Assembly: GCA_017577365.1 (NCBI GenBank)
Contig: PKRJ01000010.1
Coordinates: forward strand, 13,246-77,245
Length of the DNA stretch: 64,000 nt
DNA from: Gammaproteobacteria bacterium
GTDB taxonomy: Bacteria > Pseudomonadota > Gammaproteobacteria > Steroidobacterales > Rariloculaceae
Reading direction: 5' to 3'
In this document: in pieces, positions 42,060 to 50,498 of the stretch
Layout of the letters: the number at the start of each line of letters is the position of its first letter
Position numbering within the stretch: position 1 is the stretch's first letter
The notes under the pieces: generated by a model
Seen by the model: only the letters and a program-made list of their open reading frames with translations
Database searches by the model: none
Told to the model about the DNA's origin: nothing
Made by a program: the position numbers and the translations under genes

Positions 42060-42399
42060 CGGGGCGCCGTAATCGGGCGCCGTAGGGCCGCTTCGCTCTC
42101 CCGCCGGGCTGTACGACACATGTCCCGTCCGGGGGGCGTCGGCCGCCAGGGATGGCGGCCGCCGAGCCGCAGGGATGCTCTTCCGGCGTCCCCCCGGACG
42201 GGACATGTGTCGTACAGCCCGGCGACCGCCGACGTTGGTGTAGCGACCGCGGCGCGTGCAAAGGTTGGGAACGGACGTACGCGGCGATGGTCTCTTACGA
42301 TTGGCCGCCGACGGGGCGGCAAAGAATAACGCCGGCATGCGCCGCGATCGTGGTTAGAATAGCCCCTCTCGCAGCACCTCGAGGTCGCTCGACACTCCC
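42060..42399. other. 340-nt intergenic region where dxr is usually found
   Basis: No coding sequence is supported. It contains palindromic element C (42102-42224) and, near its end, a TAGAAT -10-like hexamer at 42355-42360 that may drive rseP and the genes after it; no good -35 accompanies it. Confidence 0.6.
42102..42224 (+). repeat. Large palindromic element, copy C
   Basis: Arms 42102-42136 and 42190-42224 are perfectly complementary over 35 nt around a 53-nt loop. The loop carries GCCAGGGATGGC at 42145-42156, 8 nt after the arm, inside an inner hairpin GGCCGCCA-ggga-TGGCGGCC (42141-42160), then GAGCCGCAGGGATGC and CCGGCG. Arms have no resemblance to those of copies A and B. Located between cdsA and rseP. 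Confidence 0.93.
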
Positions 42400-43854
42400 A
42401 TGCTCGATATAGGCCTATCGCTTCTCGCCTTCATCGTCGCGATCGGCCTGCTCGTGTCGGTGCATGAGTTCGGCCACTTCTGGGTCGCCCGAAAGCTCGG
42501 CTTCAAGGTCGAGCGCTTCTCGATCGGTTTCGGCAAGCCGCTCGCCCGTTGGCGCGGCCGCGGACCGGATCACACGGAGTATTGGCTCGCGTGGCTGCCG
42601 CTCGGCGGCTACGTGAAGATGCTCGACGAGCGCGAGGGCCCAGTTCCCGATGCCGAACGCGAGCGCGCGTTCAATCGCCGCCCTCCCGCCCATCGCATCG
42701 CCGTCCTGCTCGCCGGGCCCGGCTTCAACTTCATCTTCGCGGTCGTCGCGTACTGGCTGCTGTTCATGACCGGCGTGCCGGGCATCAAGCCGTATATCGG
42801 CGCGGTCGAGCCGGGCTCGACCGCCGATGCGGCCGGGCTTCGCGCGGCCGACGTCATCGAGGCGATCGACGGAAATCCGACGGAGACGTGGGAGCACGCG
42901 ACGCTCGCGATCCTCGATGGGCTCTTGGACGACGGGCATCTCGAGCTTCAGGTTCGCGGCGCGGACGGCAGTCTGCGTCGCGTCGAGCTCGACGTGCGCG
43001 GACGCATCTCGGAGCTGACCGAGCCGGACGCGTTGTTCGACGGGCTGGGGATTCGGCCCGGACCCGTGCCGCCGCCGTTGCCGCCCGTCGTCGGCGAGGT
43101 CACGTCCGGCAGTCCCGCCGAGCGCGCCGGCCTCCTCGCCGGCGATCGCGTCGTCGAGATCGACGGCGAGCCGGTCGAGACCTTCGAGGACCTCGCGGCC
43201 GCGATTCGTGCCCGTCCCGGCGAGACCGTGCCGCTGCTCGTGGAGCGGGGGCAGGGATGCCGACGCGAAGGGGCTTCCGCGAGCGATCGCGGCCAGGCCG
43301 TGATGGCCGCGCCGTGCTCGCGAATCACGCTCGACGTCGAGATCGGCCGTGCCGCGCTCGACGGCCGCGAGGTCGGTCAGATCGGCGTCGCGAGCCCGCG
43401 CGAGCTGCCGCCCGAGTTCCAAAGCTTGCTCGACAGCCTCGTCGCCGAGCAGCGCTATGGGCCGATCGACAGCGTCTCGCGGGCCGTCGCGAAGACGTGG
43501 GAGATGTCGGCATTGACCGTGCGGATGCTCGGGCGCATGGTTGTGGGCGATGTCTCGATGCGTAATATTTCGGGACCGATAGCCATCGCAGGCTATGCGG
43601 GGGACAGCGCGCAGGCAGGCCTCGGCGCGTTCTTGAGCTTTCTCGCCATCGTAAGCATCAGCCTCGGGATCCTGAACCTGCTCCCCGTGCCGATCCTCGA
43701 CGGTGGCCAGATCGTTTTCCAGCTCGCGGAGTGGATCAAGGGTTCGCCGTTGTCGGAACGAGCCTTGGCTTTCGGACAGCAGCTCGGAATCTTGCTGATG
43801 ATTCTTCTGATGGGTTTCGTTTTCTACAACGACTTGTCGCGGGTGTTCAGCTGA
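42400..43854 (+). CDS. rseP: Site-2 intramembrane zinc protease RseP
   Basis: Cleaves the anti-sigma factor RseA within the membrane in the sigma-E envelope stress response and clears signal-peptide remnants. At 484 residues it is a little longer than E. coli RseP. Zinc site His22-Glu23-xx-His26 in VHEFGHF, third ligand in LPVPILDGGQIVFQ near residue 427, two periplasmic PDZ domains (about 120-200 and 225-310), and four membrane segments. The second PDZ contains an irregular Arg/Gly/Ala stretch. Its stop overlaps the bamA start (ATGA), so the two are translationally coupled. Confidence 0.95.
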   Translation: MLDIGLSLLAFIVAIGLLVSVHEFGHFWVARKLGFKVERFSIGFGKPLARWRGRGPDHTEYWLAWLPLGGYVKMLDEREGPVPDAERERAFNRRPPAHRIAVLLAGPGFNFIFAVVAYWLLFMTGVPGIKPYIGAVEPGSTADAAGLRAADVIEAIDGNPTETWEHATLAILDGLLDDGHLELQVRGADGSLRRVELDVRGRISELTEPDALFDGLGIRPGPVPPPLPPVVGEVTSGSPAERAGLLAGDRVVEIDGEPVETFEDLAAAIRARPGETVPLLVERGQGCRREGASASDRGQAVMAAPCSRITLDVEIGRAALDGREVGQIGVASPRELPPEFQSLLDSLVAEQRYGPIDSVSRAVAKTWEMSALTVRMLGRMVVGDVSMRNISGPIAIAGYAGDSAQAGLGAFLSFLAIVSISLGILNLLPVPILDGGQIVFQLAEWIKGSPLSERALAFGQQLGILLMILLMGFVFYNDLSRVFS

Positions 43855-46268
43855 TGGCTCTGCCGACTATCGCTTCGCATGCGGCGTTGCGGGGGCTCGC
43901 CGTCTGCGCTCTGGCGCTCGGCGTTGCCGCGGGTGCCCGCGCGCAATCTTTCGCGGAGCCGTTCGAGTCGTTCGTGGTACGCAATTTCCGCGTCGAAGGC
44001 GCGCAGCGAATCTCCGAAGGCACGATCTACAACTACCTGCCGATCAATATCGGCGACACGATCACGCCGCAGCGGGTGCAGGAGGCGATCCGCGCGCTCT
44101 ATTCGACCGGCTTCTTCCAGGACATCGAGCTGCGCGTCGACGGCGATACGCTCGTGATCGCGGTGCTCGAGCGGCCGTCGATCGAAGAGTTCAAGTTCAG
44201 CGGCAACAAGGATATTCCGGACGAGGCGCTCGAAAGCTCGCTGAGGGACGTCGGCCTCGCGCGCGGCAAGACCTTCGACCGCTCGGTGCTCGACGAGGTG
44301 CAGCGGTATCTCACCGAGGAGTACTACGCGCGCGGTAAGTACGGTGCGAAGATCACGCCGACGGTCGAGGAATTGCCGGACAACCGCGTGCGCATCTCGC
44401 TCGAGATCGAAGAGGGCGAAAGGGCGAAGATTCGTCAGATCAACATCGTCGGCAACGAGGCTTTCGACGACAAGGAGCTCCTCAAGGAGTTCAAGCTCAC
44501 GACCGGCAGCCTGCTGTCGTTCATCCGAGACGACAATCGCTATTCGCGAGAAGCGCTCGAAGGCGATCTCGAGACGCTGCGCTCGTACTACATGGACCGC
44601 GGTTACGCGGATTTCAGCCTCGAGGACGTTCGTGTCGCGATCTCGCCGGATCGGCGCGACATCTTCATCACGATCGCGGTCAACGAGGGCGACCAGTACA
44701 AGTTCGGCGAGATCGATATCGCCGGCAAGATGGTCGTTCCCGAGGCGCAGCTGCGCGCGCTGATCCTGCCTCGCGAAGGGCAAATGTTCTCCCAGCAGTT
44801 GCTCACGCTCACCGAGGAGAACATGAAGACCGTGCACGGCTTCGCGGGCTACGCGTTCGCGCAAGTGCAGGCCGTGCCCGAGCTCGATCCGGAAACGAAG
44901 ACGGTCGACGTCACGTTCTTCGTCGACCCGCAGAGCCGCGTCTACGTTCGGCGCATCAACTTCAACGGCGCGGATAACGTCGACGACGAGGTGTTTCGCC
45001 GCGAGATGCGTCAGCTCGAAGGTGCGTATCTTTCGAACGCGGCGCTCGAGCGCTCGAAGGTGCGTCTGCAGCGGTTGCCTTACGTCGAGTCCGTCGAGTA
45101 CGAGACGGTGCCGGTGCCCGGCACGTCCGATCTCGTCGACGTCGAGTTCGACATCGAGGAAGGGCTTCCGGGGCAGTTCGGCGGACAGCTCGGTTACGCC
45201 GAGTCGCAAGGCGTGATCCTCGGCGGCGAGATCATCCACTCGAACTTCATGGGCACGGGCAACCGCGTCGCGCTGACGGCGCGCGCGGGCAAGTATCAGA
45301 AGATTTACGATTTCCAGTTCACCGATTACTACCGCTCGATCGACGAGCTGTCGCGGACGATCCAATTCACCTACCAGGACATCACACAGTTCACGTCGTA
45401 CACGTCGCATTTCTCGACGGAGACGTTGAGCGGCGGGCTCGCTTGGCAGTACCCGATCAGCGAGGTGCAGTACCTGAACTTCGGATTCGTCTACCAGGAC
45501 GCCGAGCTCGTCGCCGGACTCTTCAGCTCCGATCAGGCGAAGCAATGGGTACGGGAGAACGGCGACCCGTTCGTCGTCGGCGAGGACGCCTTCGGCACGA
45601 ACGTGCGTGCGCTCGAGATCACCGCCGGCTGGACCTACGATTCGCGCAACGCTTCGATTTTCCCGACCGCGGGGCAACGCATTCGAGCGAGGCTCAACGC
45701 CACGGTTCCGGGCAGCGAGGTCGAGTATTACACCGCTTCCCTCGATTTCACGAAGTTCATGCCGCTCTGGGGGCGATGGATCTTCAAGATCAATAGCGAG
45801 CTCGCGTACGGCGATGCGTTCGGCGAGACGACGGCTCTGCCTCCTTTCCGCAACCGTTACGCCGGCGGACCGGGGTCGGTGCGCGGCTACAAGCAGAGCT
45901 ATCTCGGGCCGCGCGACAACTTCGGTCGTCCGTACGGCGGCAACCTGCTGTTCGCGAACCAGTTCGAGCTGATCGTGCCGACGCCGCAGAAGTTCGGGAA
46001 TTCCGCGCGGATGGGGCTCTTCTTCGACATCGGCAACGTCTTCTCGACCGGCGGGGTGGATTTCCGCGACCGCCTCGGCGACCCGATCGACTACAAGTTC
46101 GACTATGATAGGTTGAAAAAATCGGTGGGTTTTGCCGTCGAGTGGCTCTCGCCGATGGGTCTGTTGAGCTTCAGCTACGCTTACCCGCTCAACGCGGACG
46201 AGGATACGGACCGCTTCTACGGCGATCCGGTCGAGAACTTCCAATTCAATATCGGAAGCGCATTCTAG
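43854..46268 (+). CDS. bamA: Outer membrane protein assembly factor BamA
   Basis: Omp85-family insertase for outer-membrane beta-barrels. The 804 residues include a signal peptide (cut after GARAQ near residue 31), five POTRA domains (about 35-430, beginning FVVRNFRVEGAQRISEGTIYNYLPINIGD), and a 16-strand barrel. The VRGY motif of loop 6 is at residues 676-679 (GSVRGYKQSYLGPR). The protein ends in NFQFNIGSAF with a C-terminal Phe, the usual barrel signal. Start fixed by overlap with the rseP stop. skp follows after 17 nt, with GAGG as its ribosome site. Confidence 0.97.
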   Translation: MALPTIASHAALRGLAVCALALGVAAGARAQSFAEPFESFVVRNFRVEGAQRISEGTIYNYLPINIGDTITPQRVQEAIRALYSTGFFQDIELRVDGDTLVIAVLERPSIEEFKFSGNKDIPDEALESSLRDVGLARGKTFDRSVLDEVQRYLTEEYYARGKYGAKITPTVEELPDNRVRISLEIEEGERAKIRQINIVGNEAFDDKELLKEFKLTTGSLLSFIRDDNRYSREALEGDLETLRSYYMDRGYADFSLEDVRVAISPDRRDIFITIAVNEGDQYKFGEIDIAGKMVVPEAQLRALILPREGQMFSQQLLTLTEENMKTVHGFAGYAFAQVQAVPELDPETKTVDVTFFVDPQSRVYVRRINFNGADNVDDEVFRREMRQLEGAYLSNAALERSKVRLQRLPYVESVEYETVPVPGTSDLVDVEFDIEEGLPGQFGGQLGYAESQGVILGGEIIHSNFMGTGNRVALTARAGKYQKIYDFQFTDYYRSIDELSRTIQFTYQDITQFTSYTSHFSTETLSGGLAWQYPISEVQYLNFGFVYQDAELVAGLFSSDQAKQWVRENGDPFVVGEDAFGTNVRALEITAGWTYDSRNASIFPTAGQRIRARLNATVPGSEVEYYTASLDFTKFMPLWGRWIFKINSELAYGDAFGETTALPPFRNRYAGGPGSVRGYKQSYLGPRDNFGRPYGGNLLFANQFELIVPTPQKFGNSARMGLFFDIGNVFSTGGVDFRDRLGDPIDYKFDYDRLKKSVGFAVEWLSPMGLLSFSYAYPLNADEDTDRFYGDPVENFQFNIGSAF

Positions 46269-46285
46269 TAGTCGAGGTCTAGTTC

Positions 46286-46795
46286 ATGTTGAAGGCAGTT
46301 CGCGCCTTGAGTCCTTTCGCGTTGCTCGTGGGGCTGCTCGCGGCCGCTCCGGTGCAGGCACAGAAGATCGGCGTCGTCGATTTCGCGCGGCTCGTGCAGG
46401 AGTCGCCGCAATACGAGGCGATGGCGCGTGCGCTCGAGGCCGAGTTCGCCCCGAGGCAACGCGAGATCCTGACTCTGAATCAGCAGCTGCAGGAGAAGCA
46501 GCAGCGGTTCGAGCGCGATCGCTCGGTGCTGAGCGAGCAGGAGAGGGCCCAGCTCGAGCGAGAGCTTCGCGACGGCGCGCGGGATCTGCAGCGTCAGCAC
46601 AATCAGTTCCAGGAAGACCTGAACATCCGGCAGAACGAGGAGATCGCGAAGATTCAGCGCACCGTCCTGCAAGCCGTGCAGGAGTACGCGCGGCGGGAGC
46701 GCTACGACCTGATCGTCGCCGAGGCGGTCTACTTCAACAGCGACCTCGACGTGACGGCCGCCGTTCTCGAGCAACTCAGAAAGAGCAACAACTGA
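46286..46795 (+). CDS. skp: Periplasmic chaperone Skp (OmpH)
   Basis: Trimeric holdase that carries unfolded outer-membrane proteins to BamA. The 169 residues begin with a signal peptide (cleaved after VQAQ near residue 26), then KIGVVDFARLVQESPQYEAM and a long charged coiled-coil region (about 50-125: FAPRQREILTLNQQLQEKQQRFERDRSVLSEQERAQL) forming the tentacles, ending with the beta segment YDLIVAEAVYFNSDLDVTAAVLEQL. Typical place between bamA and lpxD. Confidence 0.93.
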   Translation: MLKAVRALSPFALLVGLLAAAPVQAQKIGVVDFARLVQESPQYEAMARALEAEFAPRQREILTLNQQLQEKQQRFERDRSVLSEQERAQLERELRDGARDLQRQHNQFQEDLNIRQNEEIAKIQRTVLQAVQEYARRERYDLIVAEAVYFNSDLDVTAAVLEQLRKSNN

Positions 46796-46855
46796 TGTCG
46801 CCGCGCGCCGCGGCGGCCGACGTCCCTTCCACGAATCCGCTCGGTGTCGTCCGGG

Positions 46856-47899
46856 ATGCGGGTCACGCTTGCTGAGCTCGCCGAGCGCTTCGGCTGCGTG
46901 CTGCATGGGCCGCCCGAGCGCACGGTGTCGACCGTGGGCACGCTGACGGGCGCGGGACCGGACGCCGTCGCGTTTTTCGCGAATCCCGCTTACGCGCAGG
47001 CGCTGTCCGAGACGCGTGCGGGCGCGGTCATCCTCGACGAGCGCGCTCGCGAGCAGTGTCCCGTGCCGTGCCTCGTCACGCCGAACCCGTATGCGACTTA
47101 TGCGCGCGTCGCCGCGCTGCTCCATCCCGCGCCGCCGCCGGCTCCGGGCGTGCACCCGTCGGCCGTCGTCGCGCCAGACGCGAAGGTCGCGCCGAGCGCG
47201 GAGATCGGTCCGCATGCGGTCGTCGGACCGCGGAGCGAGATCGGCGACGGGGTCGTGATCGGTCCGGGCTGCACGATCGGCGCGGACGTCAAGATCGGCG
47301 CGCACACGCGTCTCGTCGCGCGCGTCGTCGTGCTCGATCGCGTCCGCGTCGGCAGCCGTTGCCTCTTTCAGCCGGGGGCGGTGATCGGCGGCGACGGCTT
47401 CGGTTTCGCCGAGGATTTCGCGCATGGCGGGTGGGTCAAGGTGCCGCAGCTCGGCACGGTCGTGATCGGCGACGACGTCGAGGTCGGCGCGAACACGACG
47501 ATCGACCGCGGCGCGATCGAGGACACCGTGATCGAGGACGGCGTGAAGCTCGACAATCTCGTGATGATCGCGCACAACGTCCGCGTCGGCGCACATACCG
47601 TGATGGCGGCGATGACGGGCGTCGCGGGCAGCACGCGGATCGGCAAGCGTTGTATGATCGGCGGCAGCGTGGGGATCACCGGACATATCTCGATCTGCGA
47701 CGACGTCGCGATCCAGGGGAAGAGTTTCGTCGCGCAGTCGATCGACAAGCCGGGTCTCTACGGCGGCGGAGCGCTGCCTGCGGACGAAGCCGCCCGCTGG
47801 CGGCGTAACGCTGCGCGGTTCCGTCAGCTGGACGAGCTCGCGAAGCGGGTCCGCGCGCTCGAGAAGTCGGCGAAAGAGAAGCCGGAGTCCGAGCGCTAG
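46856..47899 (+). CDS. lpxD: UDP-3-O-(3-hydroxyacyl)glucosamine N-acyltransferase
   Basis: Third step of lipid A synthesis: transfers a 3-hydroxyacyl chain from ACP to the 2-amine. The 347 residues have the N-terminal uridine-binding domain (LAELAERFGCVLHG..TVGTLTGAGPDAVAFFANPAYAQAL), a left-handed beta-helix of hexapeptides, catalytic His in DNLVMIAHNVRVG, and MAAMTGVAGSTRIGKRCMIGGSVGITGHI. A C-terminal helix rich in Lys/Arg/Glu follows. ATG 46856 is preferred; GTG 46844 is in frame 4 codons earlier. A palindromic repeat separates it from fabZ. Confidence 0.96.
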   Translation: MRVTLAELAERFGCVLHGPPERTVSTVGTLTGAGPDAVAFFANPAYAQALSETRAGAVILDERAREQCPVPCLVTPNPYATYARVAALLHPAPPPAPGVHPSAVVAPDAKVAPSAEIGPHAVVGPRSEIGDGVVIGPGCTIGADVKIGAHTRLVARVVVLDRVRVGSRCLFQPGAVIGGDGFGFAEDFAHGGWVKVPQLGTVVIGDDVEVGANTTIDRGAIEDTVIEDGVKLDNLVMIAHNVRVGAHTVMAAMTGVAGSTRIGKRCMIGGSVGITGHISICDDVAIQGKSFVAQSIDKPGLYGGGALPADEAARWRRNAARFRQLDELAKRVRALEKSAKEKPESER

Positions 47900-47913
47900 C
47901 GGAGCCGTCGAGG

Positions 47914-47979
47914 GAAAAAGGGGGCGACCCCTTTCGTGCGAACTTCTGTGGGGAAGAAAGGGGACAGACCCCTTTTTCG
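47914..47979. repeat. Paired GGGG-ACCCC palindromic repeat between lpxD and fabZ
   Basis: Two short palindromes, AAAAAGGGGGCGACCCCTTT (47915-47934) and GAAAGGGGACAGACCCC plus T5 (47957-47977), face each other across about 22 nt and can also pair as one long hairpin. The second resembles the GGGGTC-N-GACCCC family seen at 4097, 8044 and 24970. It ends 6 nt before the fabZ start codon and lies inside an essential operon. Confidence 0.75.
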
Positions 47980-47985
47980 AGGAAC

Positions 47986-48438
47986 ATGACCGTAGAACCG
48001 AAGCTCGACATCGCGGCGATCTCGGAGCGTCTGCCGCATCGCTATCCCTTCCTGCTCGTGGACCGCGTGCTCGAGATCAACGTTCCCGAATCCCTCGTCG
48101 CGCTGAAGAACGTCACGATCAACGAGCCTTTCTTCACGGGGCACTTCCCCGGGCTGCCGGTGATGCCGGGTGTGCTGATCATCGAAGCGCTCGCGCAGGC
48201 CGGGGGAATTCTCGTGTTCGAGGGCGCGGGAGACGAGAAGCACGGCTCGATCCTCTATCTGGCCGGCGTCGAGAACGCGCGCTTCAAGAGCCCGGTGCGG
48301 CCCGGCGACCAGCTGATGCTGCACGTCAAGCTCGCGGCGAGCCGCCGCGGCTTCTGGCGCTTCGACTGCCGCGCCGAGGTCGACGGGCGCGTCGCGGCCG
48401 TCGCCGAGATCACGATGGTGGCCGGGAAGCGGAATTGA
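47986..48438 (+). CDS. fabZ: 3-hydroxyacyl-[acyl-carrier-protein] dehydratase FabZ
   Basis: Hot-dog-fold dehydratase of fatty acid elongation, 150 residues. ISERLPHRYPFLLVDRVLEI opens the domain; the catalytic His and Glu are in NEPFFTGHFPGLPVMPGVLIIEALAQAGG; ARFKSPVRPGDQL and GRVAAVAEITMVA close it. The ribosome site CGAGGAAC overlaps the edge of the upstream repeat. The stop overlaps lpxA (TTGA), linking flux control of fatty acid and lipid A pathways in one operon. Confidence 0.97.
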   Translation: MTVEPKLDIAAISERLPHRYPFLLVDRVLEINVPESLVALKNVTINEPFFTGHFPGLPVMPGVLIIEALAQAGGILVFEGAGDEKHGSILYLAGVENARFKSPVRPGDQLMLHVKLAASRRGFWRFDCRAEVDGRVAAVAEITMVAGKRN

Positions 48439-49205
48439 TCGACGAGCGAGCCGTCGTATCGCCGGATGCCGAGGTCCACGACGAAGCGTACGTCGGACCT
48501 TATTCGGTCATCGGCGAAGGGGTGAAGATCGGGCGCGGCACGCGCGTCGAGGCGCACGTCGTCATCAAGGGGCCGACGACGATCGGCGAGGACAACCGCA
48601 TCTTCCAGTTCGCGTCGATCGGCGACGATCCGCAGGACAAGAAGTACGCCGGCGAGCCGACGCGCCTCGTCATCGGCAACCGCAACACGATCCGCGAGTA
48701 CGTGACGATCAACCGCGGCACGGTTCAGGACCGCGGCGAGACGCGCATCGGCGACGACAACTGGATCATGGCGTACGTGCACATCGCGCACGACTGCGTG
48801 ATCGGCAATTCGACGATCTTCGCGAACGCGGCGACGCTCGCCGGCCACGTCCACGTCGGCGATCACGCGATCCTCGGCGGGTTCGTCGGCGTGCACCAGT
48901 TCTGCCGCATCGGTGCGCACGCGTTCGTTTCGGCGCACAGCTACGTGTCGATGGACGTGCCCGCGTACGTGACCGCGGCCGGACGCCCCGCGGAGCCGCG
49001 CGGCATCAACGCCGAAGGCTTGAAGCGGCACGGATTCTCGGCGGCGCAGATCCGCAATATCCGCGAGGCGTATCGGGTCCTTTATCGGCAGGGATTGAAG
49101 CTCGAGGACGCGATCGCGACGCTCGCCGACCGCGTCGCCGAGCAGCCGGAGCTCGAGCCGCTGCTCGAATCGCTGCGGTCGAGCTCGCGCGGCGTCGCTC
49201 GCTGA
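48435..49205 (+). CDS. lpxA: UDP-N-acetylglucosamine acyltransferase
   Basis: First step of lipid A synthesis, 3-O-acylation of UDP-GlcNAc. The 256 residues show a hexapeptide beta-helix (AYVGPYSVIGEGVKIGRGTRVEAHVVIKGPTTIG), catalytic His near residue 119 in VHIAHDCVIGN, and GGFVGVHQFCRIGAHAFVSAHSYVSMDVP; a C-terminal helical domain starts at GINAEGLKRHGFSAAQIRNIREAYRVLYR. It starts with TTG within the fabZ stop. lpxB follows after 11 nt. Confidence 0.97.
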   Translation: MIDERAVVSPDAEVHDEAYVGPYSVIGEGVKIGRGTRVEAHVVIKGPTTIGEDNRIFQFASIGDDPQDKKYAGEPTRLVIGNRNTIREYVTINRGTVQDRGETRIGDDNWIMAYVHIAHDCVIGNSTIFANAATLAGHVHVGDHAILGGFVGVHQFCRIGAHAFVSAHSYVSMDVPAYVTAAGRPAEPRGINAEGLKRHGFSAAQIRNIREAYRVLYRQGLKLEDAIATLADRVAEQPELEPLLESLRSSSRGVAR

Positions 49206-49216
49206 GCCCGCGCCGT

Positions 49217-50422
49217 ATGAGTCGGCCGCTGCGTTTCGCGCTCGTCGCCGGCGAAAAGTCCGGTGATACGCTCGGTGCGGGGTTGATCGCCGCGTTGAAG
49301 GCGCGGTTTCCCGACGCCGAGTTCTACGGCGTCGCCGGCGAGCAGATGATCGCCGCGGGCTGCGTCGCGTGGTATCGCGCCGAGGAGCTCTCGGTCATGG
49401 GGCTCGCCGAGGTCTTGAGCCATTTGCCTCGGCTTCTACGCCTCCGGCGCGATCTGATTCGCCGTCTGCGCGCGGAACCGCCGGACGTCTTCGTCGGCAT
49501 CGATTCACCCGATTTCAACGTGCCGGTCGAAGCGGCGCTTCGCGCGAGCGGCATTCGCACGGTGCAGTACGTGAGCCCGCAAATCTGGGCGTGGCGACAG
49601 TCGCGCGTGACGACGATGCGCGCCGCGGCCGATCTCGTGCTGTGCGTGCTGCCGTTCGAGACCGGCTTCTACGGCAAGCATCGCGTCAAGGCCCGCTTCG
49701 TCGGGCATCCGCTCGCGGACGCGATCCCGCGTCACGTGGACCGCGCCGCGGCGCGCGCCGCGCTCGGCATCGACGAGGACGCGCGCGTCATCGCGCTCCT
49801 GCCCGGCAGCCGTCGCGGCGAGGTCACGCGACTCGCGCAGCCCTTTCTCGGCACCGCGGCGTGGGTGCAGCAGCAGCGCCCCGGAACCCGCGTCGCGATC
49901 GCGTTCGCGAACGACGAGATGGCGCGCGTCTTCGACGAGGCCGTCGCAGGGATGCGCCTCGACCCCGAGCCGTTACGCTTCACGGGCATCGCACGAGACG
50001 TGATGGCGGCGGCCGACGCGGTCCTGACCGCGTCCGGCACGGCGAGCCTCGAGGCGCTGCTGCTCAAGCGTCCGATGGTCGTCGCGTACCGCATCACGCC
50101 GCTCACGTACGCGCTCGTGCGCTGGCTCGGCGCCCGCAAGCTGCCGTGTTTCTCGCTGCCGAATCTCCTCGCCGGCCGCAAGCTCGTGCCGGAATTCGTG
50201 CAGGACGACGTCCGGCCCGAGGTGATGGGACCGGCGCTGCTCGGCTGCCTGACGGGGGAGGGGCTCGACACGGATTGGTATCATGCGTTCGACTCGATTC
50301 ACGAGACGCTGCGCCGCGACGCGAATGCCGCCGCGGCCGACGCCGTGATCGAGCTGCTGCAATCGGGAGGCGAGACGAAGCCGCGAGAGGCCGAGTGGGG
50401 ACCCGCCGGCACGAATCACTAG
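49217..50422 (+). CDS. lpxB: Lipid-A-disaccharide synthase
   Basis: GT-B glycosyltransferase that joins UDP-diacylglucosamine and lipid X. The 401 residues contain ALVAGEKSGDTLGAGLIAALKARFPDAEFYGVAGEQM, GIDSPDFNVPVEAALRASGIRTVQYVSPQIWAWRQ, LPGSRRGEVTRLAQPF, and the nucleotide-binding end LTASGTASLEALLLKRPMVVAYR. It is followed by 76 nt without a gene and then rnhB. Confidence 0.96.
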   Translation: MSRPLRFALVAGEKSGDTLGAGLIAALKARFPDAEFYGVAGEQMIAAGCVAWYRAEELSVMGLAEVLSHLPRLLRLRRDLIRRLRAEPPDVFVGIDSPDFNVPVEAALRASGIRTVQYVSPQIWAWRQSRVTTMRAAADLVLCVLPFETGFYGKHRVKARFVGHPLADAIPRHVDRAAARAALGIDEDARVIALLPGSRRGEVTRLAQPFLGTAAWVQQQRPGTRVAIAFANDEMARVFDEAVAGMRLDPEPLRFTGIARDVMAAADAVLTASGTASLEALLLKRPMVVAYRITPLTYALVRWLGARKLPCFSLPNLLAGRKLVPEFVQDDVRPEVMGPALLGCLTGEGLDTDWYHAFDSIHETLRRDANAAAADAVIELLQSGGETKPREAEWGPAGTNH

Positions 50423-50498
50423 CAGGGCCGATGAGAATGCCGTCGGCGCAGCGCCGCCGTATCGATATTCGTCACGGAGCAACGCGAGGAGACCGGAA

